Below are positions 14,573 to 20,796 of a stretch of 20,796 bases of DNA, piece by piece. The stretch covers positions 1 through 20,796 of the forward strand of contig CAAEEO010000040.1 in assembly GCA_900754965.1 (NCBI GenBank). The letters are read 5' to 3'. This stretch comes from an uncultured Oscillospiraceae bacterium. GTDB taxonomy: Bacteria; Bacillota; Clostridia; Oscillospirales; Oscillospiraceae. Position numbers and translations under genes: made by a program. The first letter of the stretch is position 1. Every line of letters starts with the position of its first letter. Under the pieces are notes generated by a model. That model was given only the letters and a program-made list of their open reading frames with translations, had not been told where the DNA came from and made no database searches.

Positions 14573-16570
14573 ATGATGAGGTACAGCAATATTTTCCGGC
14601 CGTTTCAGGTGCGGGACTGTGTTTTGGAAAACCGGATCGTCATGCCCTCCATGGGCACCCTGATGGCAGATGAAAATTCCTTTGTGACGGATCGAATGAT
14701 CGATTACTATGTGGAGCGGGCCAAAGGCGGCCCGGGGCTGATTTTGATGGAATGCGCTCCAGTGCTCCCGGAAAACACCCCGGGATTTGAGCCGGGCATT
14801 TCGGATGACAAGTTTATCCCCGGTCTGAAAAAACTGGTGGATGCAGTGCATGCGGTGGGCGGCAAGATCGGCGCCCAACTGTTTGAGCCGGCAGAAGGTT
14901 CTATGAACGGGCACACAGATGTGAAAAAACTGAAAATCATGGGCCCGGTGGAGCGGCTGGGGGGCCGGTGGCCGGCAGTCAGCCAGGAGCAGATCCCCGA
15001 GATCGCGGCAGCTTTCGGCCGGGCGGCAGCGCGGGCGGCGGAGTGCGGCTTTGATGTGATTGAGATCCATTGCGGACATAACTATCTGCTCCATCAGTTC
15101 CTGTCCCCCCATTTCAACAAGCGGACAGATGAATACGGCGGCAGTCTGGAAAACTGCATGAAATTCCCCTTGCTATGCATCGAGCAGGTGCGGAAGAATT
15201 TCCCGGAGGAGAAACCCATGTTCATGCGGATCGTCGCCAAAGACGACTACACCTATGACCGGGAGGGCAACTTTGACGGCCTGACGCTGGACGATATGGC
15301 AGAATTCTGCAAGCGCGCCCATGCTGCCGGTGTGGATGTACTGGATGTGAGCCGGGGCAACTTCCAGCAGGGCAATATTTTTGAAGTGCCCGCCATGGGC
15401 GTGCCCTTCGGATTCAATAAGGACAACGCCCTGTATCTCAAGGAAAAGACCGGCATTCCGGTGATGGCAGTGGGCCGTTTGGGCCGTCCGGAACTGGCCA
15501 ATATTGTGTTGGGCGAAGGCGCAGATCTGGTGGGCTGGGGCCATGCCCATATTGCCGACCCCTATATCGTGCAGAAGACCCGGGAGGATCGGGTGGACGA
15601 TATCTGCTACTGCATCGGCTGCGACCAGGCCTGTGCCGAGGCGTATCATCACCCGGAGATGAACCATATTTCCTGCCTGCGGAATCCCAGTGTGGGTCTG
15701 GAGCGGGAAATGGAACTGGTGCCGACGGAAACGCCCAAAACTGTGCTCATTGCCGGCGGCGGCGTCGGCGGCCTGGAGGCCGCACGCACCCTGGCACAGC
15801 GGGGCCATCGGGTGATTTTGTGCGAAAAGGAACCCACCACCGGCGGACAGTTCCGTCTGGCGGGGATGTCCCCGGATAAAGAGGACTTTGCGGCCACGGT
15901 GGACTGGATGGAGCATAAGGCTGCTCTGGAGCCGGGAGTGGAGATTCGGGTCAATACACCGGTGACCCCGGAGCTGGTGGAACAGCTGCACCCGGATCAC
16001 TTGCTCATCGCCGTGGGCGGTCATGCCCGTGCGCTGCCCATCCCGGGCGGGGAACTGGCTGTGGCCTGCACGGATATTTTGGCCAACCGCCGCCGCGCCT
16101 TCGGCAAGTGCGTCATTGTGGGCGGCGGATTCACCGGCATTGAAGTGGCAGAATACCTGGATTTGCGGGAATTGCCGGTGACCATCGTGGAGATGGCGCC
16201 CCAGATTGGCGCAGGACTGAGCCATGGCCGCTCCATTCTGCTCAAGAAATATATGGAGGAGCATCCTCAGATTCAGGTCATCACCAATGCCACGGTGGAG
16301 AAACTGGAGCCGGGCAAGGTGCATCTGCATATTGTGGAGAAAAAGACCGACCGCAAGACAAAGGAGACCACTGTGGTGCGGGACGAGCGCCAGGTAATCG
16401 AGGCGGACACCATCGTGTGTGCTGTGGGTACGGTTTCCAACCCCACGGAGGACCTGATTGCGGCGGCAGAACGACTGGGCATTTCCTGGGATGTTCTGGG
16501 CGACGCCAAACAGCCGAGATTTGCAGTGGATGCCATCCGGGAGGCTGCGGAACTCAGCAGAAAAATCTGA
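14573..16570 (+). CDS. NADH:flavin oxidoreductase, old yellow enzyme / enoate reductase family (FMN, 4Fe-4S, FAD)
   Basis: A 665-residue protein with the three-part layout of 2,4-dienoyl-CoA reductase, enoate reductase and BaiCD/BaiH. The N-terminal FMN-binding TIM barrel (~1-330) has HCGHNYLLHQFLSP and KRTDEYGGS. The 4Fe-4S cluster Cys are 347, 350, 354 and 368 (CIGCDQAC plus a Cys after 13 residues). The FAD and NAD(P) nucleotide-binding parts carry AGGGVGGLEAA (~391-401) and VGGGFTGIEVAEYL. It probably reduces an activated C=C bond with NADH; the substrate cannot be read from the sequence. Start: ATG at 14573 with GGAG 7 bp upstream. It is monocistronic between its own promoter and a terminator. 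Confidence 0.92.
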   Translation: MMRYSNIFRPFQVRDCVLENRIVMPSMGTLMADENSFVTDRMIDYYVERAKGGPGLILMECAPVLPENTPGFEPGISDDKFIPGLKKLVDAVHAVGGKIGAQLFEPAEGSMNGHTDVKKLKIMGPVERLGGRWPAVSQEQIPEIAAAFGRAAARAAECGFDVIEIHCGHNYLLHQFLSPHFNKRTDEYGGSLENCMKFPLLCIEQVRKNFPEEKPMFMRIVAKDDYTYDREGNFDGLTLDDMAEFCKRAHAAGVDVLDVSRGNFQQGNIFEVPAMGVPFGFNKDNALYLKEKTGIPVMAVGRLGRPELANIVLGEGADLVGWGHAHIADPYIVQKTREDRVDDICYCIGCDQACAEAYHHPEMNHISCLRNPSVGLEREMELVPTETPKTVLIAGGGVGGLEAARTLAQRGHRVILCEKEPTTGGQFRLAGMSPDKEDFAATVDWMEHKAALEPGVEIRVNTPVTPELVEQLHPDHLLIAVGGHARALPIPGGELAVACTDILANRRRAFGKCVIVGGGFTGIEVAEYLDLRELPVTIVEMAPQIGAGLSHGRSILLKKYMEEHPQIQVITNATVEKLEPGKVHLHIVEKKTDRKTKETTVVRDERQVIEADTIVCAVGTVSNPTEDLIAAAERLGISWDVLGDAKQPRFAVDAIREAAELSRKI

Positions 16571-16586
16571 CTTGCAGGACAATACG

Positions 16587-16623
16587 AACAATGGCACGGG
16601 AGTTCCCGTGCCATTGTTTTTTT
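16587..16623 (+). terminator. Intrinsic terminator after the flavin oxidoreductase
   Basis: Perfect arms AACAATGGCACGGGA and TCCCGTGCCATTGTT with a very short loop, followed by a T-run to 16623. It lies between two convergent genes. The opposite direction lacks a good T-run, so action on the acetyltransferase transcript is uncertain. Confidence 0.9.
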
Positions 16624-16628
16624 GCTCG

Positions 16629-17126
16629 TTACAGCGTGATGTAATACAGACAGATATCCTCATAGCGCCCGTCTTTCAGCCGGAATCCGCCGGAAACGAC
16701 GCCCAGCGCTTGGAATCCCAGCCGTTCGTACAGATGGCGGGCGCGGAGGTTGGAGGCGACCACGGCGTTGAATTGCAGCACACGGAATCCGTGCGCTTTG
16801 GCCTGAATCAGACAATCCTGCACCAGTTTCTCCCCAATGTGCTGCCCTCGGCAGCGGCTGGATACCGCATAGCTGGCATTGCTCAAATGGCCGCATCGCC
16901 CCACGTTGTTGGGATGGAGGATATACAGGCCCAGAATGGAGCCGTTCTCCGTGTTTTCAGCCACGGCGCAGTGCGTCTGCTGTGCAAAAAAGTCCGGGCC
17001 GTCTGTTTCGGTCAGCGGCGATTCCTGGGGGAAGGCAACGCCTTCTTCCACCACTTCGTTCCAAATGGCAATCATTTCCGGAAGATCTGCCGGAGTATAG
17101 GGTCTGATGAGAATGGTGTCGTGCAT
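16629..17126 (-). CDS. GNAT family N-acetyltransferase
   Basis: A 165-residue acetyl-CoA-dependent acetyltransferase. The N-terminus (TILIRPYTPADLPEMIAIWNEVVEEG) and the acetyl-CoA pyrophosphate-binding segment SSRCRGQHIGEKLV (around 90-102) are typical, followed by the conserved FNAVVASNLRARHLYERLGF. The substrate is unknown; amino acids, small amines or protein termini are possible. ATG at 17126 has GGAG 9 bp upstream. It forms its own unit with an extended -10 promoter and is convergent with the flavin oxidoreductase gene. Confidence 0.9.
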   Translation of the reverse strand: MHDTILIRPYTPADLPEMIAIWNEVVEEGVAFPQESPLTETDGPDFFAQQTHCAVAENTENGSILGLYILHPNNVGRCGHLSNASYAVSSRCRGQHIGEKLVQDCLIQAKAHGFRVLQFNAVVASNLRARHLYERLGFQALGVVSGGFRLKDGRYEDICLYYITL

Positions 17127-17165
17127 CTTGCATCGCTCCCGATGATAGAGTTTTTTTACGAGGTG

Positions 17166-17194
17166 AGTATAGCACGACCGGCGAAAAATGTCAC
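17166..17194 (-). promoter_or_regulatory. Promoter of the GNAT gene
   Basis: On the minus strand, GTGACA (17194-17189), a 17-bp spacer and TATACT (17171-17166) preceded by TGC, an extended -10. It lies about 40 bp before the ATG at 17126, just beyond the ppdK terminator. Confidence 0.75.
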
Positions 17195-17221
17195 AGAAAA
17201 TTTGCAGCGCTGCCTATACAG

Positions 17222-17256
17222 AAACCCGCCCCGGACAGCAAGTCCGGGGCGGGTTT
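17222..17256 (-). terminator. Terminator after ppdK
   Basis: Perfect arms AAACCCGCCCCGGA and TCCGGGGCGGGTTT with loop CAGCAAG (read on the plus strand), beginning about 17 bp beyond the ppdK stop. The T-run in the ppdK direction is only three bases, compared with five in the other. Confidence 0.82.
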
Positions 17257-17273
17257 TTCGGTTGAAGGATAAA

Positions 17274-19934
17274 TCAGTTCCGGGGGAACTTGATGGCAGC
17301 CTGGGCGGCAGCCAGACGGGCGATAGGCACCCGGTAGGGAGAGCAGGAGACATAGTCCAGACCCACTTTGTGGAAAAATTCCACGCTGGAGGGGTCGCCG
17401 CCGTGCTCGCCGCACACGCCGATGTTCAGCTCCGGCTTGGTCTGGCGGCCCAGACGGGTGGCCATTTCCACCAGTTTGCCCACGCCGGTCTGATCCAGAT
17501 GGGCGAAGGGGTCCAATTCATAAATCTTGGTGTCGTAGTAGTAATCCAGGAACTTGCCGGCATCGTCACGGCTGAAACCGAAGGTCATCTGGGTCAGGTC
17601 GTTGGTGCCGAAGGAGAAGAAGTCGGCCTCTTTTGCCACCTCGTCGGCGGTGAGGGCGGCTCTGGGAATCTCAATCATGGTACCGACTTCGTAGGTCAGG
17701 GCCTCGCCGGACTTGGCAATCAGCTCATCGGCGGTCTGAACCACGATGTCCTTGACATACTTCAGTTCCTTGACCTCGCCCACCAGGGGGATCATGATGT
17801 GGGGCACGATGTGCAGGCCCATGCGGCGGTTCACGCTCAGGGCGGCCTGGATCACGGCGGTGGTCTGCATCACGGCGATTTCCGGGTAGGATACGCACAG
17901 ACGGCAGCCGCGGTGGCCCATCATGGGGTTGAACTCATGGAGAGAGGCAATGACATTGTGCAGCCGCTCCACGGTCACATTCAGTTCCTTGGCAATCTCC
18001 TGAATCTCATTCTCGTTCTGGGGCAGGAACTCATGCAGAGGGGGGTCCAGGTAACGGATGGTCACCGGGCGCTCGCCCATGACCTCGTAAATGCCCTCAA
18101 AGTCGCTCTGCTGGAACGGCAGCAGCTTGGCCAGTGCTTTCTCACGGTCGGCAGTGTTGTCGGAAACAATCATTTCCCGCATGGCGCGAATCCGGTCCTC
18201 GCCAAAGAACATATGCTCCGTACGGCACAGACCGATGCCCTCAGAACCGAAGTCGGAGCCCTGCTTGGCATCTCTGGGGTTGTCCGCATTGGCGAACACC
18301 ATCAGCTGACGGTACTGGTCGGCCCAGCTCATGAACCGGTTCAGGTTGGCGTTTTCCGTGGCGGCTACAGTGGCGATCTGTCCTTCATAGATCATGCCGG
18401 TGGAGCCGTCGATGGAGATATAGTCTCCCTCATGGAAGGTTTTTCCGTTGATGGTAAAGATCTTGGCGGCGTAGTCCATGGCGACATCGCTGCTGTTGCC
18501 GCAGCCGCATACGCAGCAGGTGCCCATGCCGCGGGCGACCACGGCTGCGTGGCTGGTCATACCGCCGCGGACGGTCAGGATGCCCTGGCTGACCTGCATG
18601 CCCACGATGTCCTCGGGGCTGGTTTCCAGGCGGACCAGAACCACTTTTTCACCCCGGGCGTGCCACTGGGCGGCGTCCTCGGCAGAGAAAACGACTTTGC
18701 CGCAGGCGGAGCCGGGGCTGGCGGCAAGGCCTTTGCCCACAGCGGTAGCGGCTTCCAGCGCGTTGGCGTCGAACTGGGGATGGAGCAGAGTGTCCAGCTG
18801 CTTGGGTTCTACCCGCAGCACGGCCTCTTTCTCGGTGATCACGCCTTCGTCCACCAGATCGCAGGCAATCTGCAGGGCGGCCTGGGCGGTGCGCTTGCCG
18901 TTCCGGGTCTGGAGCATATAGAGTTTGCCGTCTTCAATGGTGAACTCCATGTCCTGCATATCCCGGTAGTATGCCTCCAGCCGACCGGCCAGTTCCACGA
19001 ACTGCTGGTACACTTCGGGCATCTGTTCTTCCAGATGGCTGATGGGAGAGGGGGTGCGCACGCCGGCCACCACGTCCTCGCCCTGGGCGTTGATGAGGTA
19101 CTCGCCCATGAGCTTTGCCTCGCCGGTGGCGGGGTTGCGGGTGAAGGCCACACCGGTGCCGGAACGGTCGCCGGAGTTGCCGAAAGCCATGGCCTGCACA
19201 TTGACGGCGGTGCCCCATTCATAGGGGATCTCGTTCATGCGGCGGTACACATTGGCGCGCTCGTTGTCCCAGCTGCGGAACACGGCCTTCACAGCCTCAA
19301 TCAGCTGCACTTTGGGGTCCTGGGGGAAGGGCTTGCCCTCGTTGGCCTCATAAATGGCTTTGAACTTGGCCACCAGGGTCTGCATATCCTCGGCGGTCAG
19401 ATCCACATCGTCCTTCACGCCCTTTTCGGCTTTCATTTCGTCAATGACTTCCTCGAACAGGGTCTTGGACACGCCCATGACCACATCGGAGAACATCTGG
19501 ACGAACCGGCGGTAGCAGTCGTATGCAAACCGGGGGTTGCCTGTCTTTTTGGCCAGACCTTCCACAGAGGCGTCGTTCAGGCCCAGGTTCAGGATGGTGT
19601 CCATCATGCCGGGCATGGACTGGCGGGCGCCGGAACGGACAGAGACCAGCAGCGGGTTTTCCACATCGCCGAATTTCTTGCCGGTAATCTGCTCAAGTTT
19701 TTCCATGTAAGCGAAAATATCTGCCTGGATCTGGGGATTGATCTCCCGACCGTCGGCATAATACTGGGTGCAGGCTTCCGTCGTAATGGTAAAGCCCTGA
19801 GGCACCGGCATCCCGGCGTTGGTCATCTCTGCCAAGCCGGCGCCTTTGCCGCCCAGAATGTTTTTCATTGTTGTCTGATCGCCCCCGAAGGCCTCATGGC
19901 CCTCCTGGAACAAATACAAAAACCGTTTACTCAA
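17274..19934 (-). CDS. ppdK: Pyruvate, phosphate dikinase
   Basis: Interconverts pyruvate + ATP + phosphate and phosphoenolpyruvate + AMP + pyrophosphate in the cytosol; in anaerobes it serves glycolysis or gluconeogenesis with pyrophosphate. The 886 residues cover an N-terminal ATP-grasp domain (LGGKGAGLAEM, VSVRSGARQSMPGMMDTILN), a phosphohistidine domain with catalytic His462 in GGMTSHAAVV, and a C-terminal PEP/pyruvate barrel (GSEGIGLCRTEHMFF, FGTNDLTQMTFGFSRDD, catalytic Cys841 in GVCGEHGG). There is no ATG; TTG at 19934 (SKRFLYLFQEG) is chosen because GGAGGGG stands 6 bp upstream, while the TTG at 19949 overlaps that site. The N-terminus has a small insertion (HEAFGGDQ) before the LGGKG motif. 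Confidence 0.97.
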   Translation of the reverse strand: MSKRFLYLFQEGHEAFGGDQTTMKNILGGKGAGLAEMTNAGMPVPQGFTITTEACTQYYADGREINPQIQADIFAYMEKLEQITGKKFGDVENPLLVSVRSGARQSMPGMMDTILNLGLNDASVEGLAKKTGNPRFAYDCYRRFVQMFSDVVMGVSKTLFEEVIDEMKAEKGVKDDVDLTAEDMQTLVAKFKAIYEANEGKPFPQDPKVQLIEAVKAVFRSWDNERANVYRRMNEIPYEWGTAVNVQAMAFGNSGDRSGTGVAFTRNPATGEAKLMGEYLINAQGEDVVAGVRTPSPISHLEEQMPEVYQQFVELAGRLEAYYRDMQDMEFTIEDGKLYMLQTRNGKRTAQAALQIACDLVDEGVITEKEAVLRVEPKQLDTLLHPQFDANALEAATAVGKGLAASPGSACGKVVFSAEDAAQWHARGEKVVLVRLETSPEDIVGMQVSQGILTVRGGMTSHAAVVARGMGTCCVCGCGNSSDVAMDYAAKIFTINGKTFHEGDYISIDGSTGMIYEGQIATVAATENANLNRFMSWADQYRQLMVFANADNPRDAKQGSDFGSEGIGLCRTEHMFFGEDRIRAMREMIVSDNTADREKALAKLLPFQQSDFEGIYEVMGERPVTIRYLDPPLHEFLPQNENEIQEIAKELNVTVERLHNVIASLHEFNPMMGHRGCRLCVSYPEIAVMQTTAVIQAALSVNRRMGLHIVPHIMIPLVGEVKELKYVKDIVVQTADELIAKSGEALTYEVGTMIEIPRAALTADEVAKEADFFSFGTNDLTQMTFGFSRDDAGKFLDYYYDTKIYELDPFAHLDQTGVGKLVEMATRLGRQTKPELNIGVCGEHGGDPSSVEFFHKVGLDYVSCSPYRVPIARLAAAQAAIKFPRN

Positions 19935-19995
19935 ATGATTCCCCTCCAACTTGTGTTTTGCATAAATCCATAGATATCAGGTATCTAATGTTCAC

Positions 19996-20001
19996 ATTAT
20001 A
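19996..20001 (-). promoter_or_regulatory. Probable -10 box of ppdK
   Basis: TATAAT on the minus strand, about 62 bp before the TTG start. No good -35 hexamer is visible at the right distance (GGATGT is the nearest), so activation by a regulator is possible. A poor inverted repeat (AGATA, TATCT) sits near 19972-19986 in the leader. Confidence 0.45.
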
Positions 20002-20130
20002 CCATAATTTCCCGGTTTTACATCCGCTTTTCTGAAAAAAATGTGAGGAATATAAAATACTGTGGACATTGTGCAAAGGTTAACGGAGTTCTTTGCGCTT
20101 ATCTGACAAGATGAACCGCTGGATTTTTGT

Positions 20131-20159
20131 GAATAAATCCCCTTTTCCTGTCAAAACTA
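20131..20159 (+). promoter_or_regulatory. Sigma-G-like promoter of spoVT
   Basis: GAATA (20131-20135), a 17-bp spacer and AAAACTA (20153-20159). The first matches the sigma-G -35 consensus GMATR fully; the second matches five of seven positions of CATWMTA. In Bacillus subtilis spoVT is transcribed by forespore sigma-G, so position and gene agree. The matching was done by eye. Confidence 0.5.
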
Positions 20160-20203
20160 ACGGGGAGAGCTGATTTCAATGCAAAGGAGTTTTTTGGATA
20201 GAG

Positions 20204-20746
20204 ATGAAAGCAACAGGAATCGTCAGACGCATCGACGATCTGGGTCGGGTGGTCATCCCCAAGGAGATCCGCAGGACGCTGCATATCAAGGAGAGCGATC
20301 CTCTGGAGATCTTTACGGATAAAGACGGTGCGGTAATCTTCAAAAAGTATTCGCCCATGGGGGAACTTTCGGACTTTGCCCTGCAAATCTGCGAGTCCCT
20401 GTATAAGACCACCGGCAGTATGGCGGCGGTATGCGACCGGGATACAGTGCTCACGGTATCCGGGGGCAGCCGGCGGGAATTGCAGAACAAAACGGTCAGC
20501 GCGGAACTGGAGCAGGTTCTGGAGGCGCGGAAACTGTATCAGCAGGAACCGGGACAGGCCAGTATGCCTGTGATTGCCGGGGAAGAGAAGTATGCCGTCA
20601 CCGTGGCGGCGCCGATTTTATCGGAAGGAGATGTGCTGGGCGGCGTGTTGTTCCTGACGGAAACGGGAGGACGCACTGCCGGAGAGGTGGAAGTGAAACT
20701 GGCCCAGACGGTGGCATTGTTTCTGGGAAAGCAGATGGAAAGCTGA
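20204..20746 (+). CDS. spoVT: Stage V sporulation protein T (SpoVT), AbrB-type regulator
   Basis: A 180-residue transcription regulator of late forespore genes. The N-terminal swapped-hairpin AbrB DNA-binding domain (MKATGIVRRIDDLGRVVIPKEIRR, 1-24, continuing to ~52) is diagnostic, and the C-terminal ~55-178 is the GAF-like domain of SpoVT (SMPVIAGEEKYAVTVAAPI). Length matches the family (~178). The ATG at 20204 is fixed by the family start, although AAAGGAG is 14 bp upstream, an unusually long spacing; GGATAGAG may contribute. It is monocistronic, with a terminator behind it, and is good evidence that the organism forms endospores. Confidence 0.95.
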   Translation: MKATGIVRRIDDLGRVVIPKEIRRTLHIKESDPLEIFTDKDGAVIFKKYSPMGELSDFALQICESLYKTTGSMAAVCDRDTVLTVSGGSRRELQNKTVSAELEQVLEARKLYQQEPGQASMPVIAGEEKYAVTVAAPILSEGDVLGGVLFLTETGGRTAGEVEVKLAQTVALFLGKQMES

Positions 20747-20754
20747 AAAAGAAA

Positions 20755-20791
20755 CGTGCCGGGGACGCATTGCGTCCCCGGCACGGTTTGT
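20755..20791 (+). terminator. Terminator after spoVT
   Basis: A 14-bp perfect stem, CGTGCCGGGGACGC and GCGTCCCCGGCACG, with loop ATT and a short, interrupted T-run (GTTTGTT). It begins 8 bp after the spoVT stop. Confidence 0.85.
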
Positions 20792-20796
20792 TCCCC

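Noticed and set aside
12860..15112. Long minus-strand frame (750 codons) opposite the LTA-synthase-like, GIY-YIG and oxidoreductase genes
   Set aside because: It crosses a strong terminator, a promoter and three well-supported genes on the other strand, and its repeats merely mirror the 21-bp units.
19931..19963. 10-codon upstream frame before ppdK as a regulatory peptide
   Set aside because: No ribosome binding site precedes its ATG and the peptide has no notable composition; mentioned only as a possible influence on initiation.
16458..19973. Very long plus-strand open frame (1171 codons) opposite ppdK and the GNAT gene
   Set aside because: It is the antisense shadow of conserved genes in GC-rich codon usage: His/Gly/Val-rich translation with no domain, and no suitable start signal.

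Overview
The window looks like chromosome of a moderately GC-rich, endospore-forming member of the Clostridia, probably Oscillospirales/Ruminococcaceae-like. This rests on a SpoVT sporulation regulator, pyruvate phosphate dikinase, strong AGGAGG ribosome binding sites with several TTG starts, and the style of the proteins. The placement is inference. No tRNA, rRNA, CRISPR array, insertion sequence or phage gene was seen.

Region 1 (1-8221, minus strand) is a compact aromatic amino acid operon transcribed leftwards: leader - aroF - tyrA - aroB - aroA - aroC - pheA - aroE/aroK fusion - aroQ. Eight genes encode ten activities: all seven shikimate steps from DAHP synthase to chorismate synthase, plus chorismate mutase, prephenate dehydratase and prephenate dehydrogenase. 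Only an aminotransferase is missing for complete Phe and Tyr synthesis. Genes are separated by 3-14 bp or overlap by 4-20 bp. In front of aroF lies an unusually legible regulatory leader: a TTGACA promoter, a 27-codon leader peptide with five Phe and four Tyr codons, a hairpin over those codons, a 12-bp terminator with a U-run next to the aroF ribosome binding site, and an extended competing antiterminator. It reads as ribosome-mediated transcription attenuation responding to charged tRNA-Phe and tRNA-Tyr, and is the most interesting item in the window.

Region 2 (8230-14377) is a cell-envelope cluster around a divergent promoter pair at 11502-11599. Leftwards run a membrane-anchored phosphodiester glycosidase-domain protein, a single-span membrane protein of unknown function and a GT2-GtrA glycosyltransferase. 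Rightwards run an LTA-synthase-like sulfatase-fold enzyme whose C-terminus is eleven exact 21-bp/7-residue repeats, and a small GIY-YIG protein.

Region 3 (14392-20796) holds single-gene units: an FMN/4Fe-4S/FAD old-yellow-enzyme-family reductase, a GNAT acetyltransferase, pyruvate phosphate dikinase and SpoVT with a sigma-G-like promoter. Most are bounded by clear hairpin terminators. No stretch over 300 bases lacks a gene; the largest gaps (7992-8229 apart from the leader ORF, 11463-11671, 14378-14572, 19935-20203) hold the regulatory sites listed.
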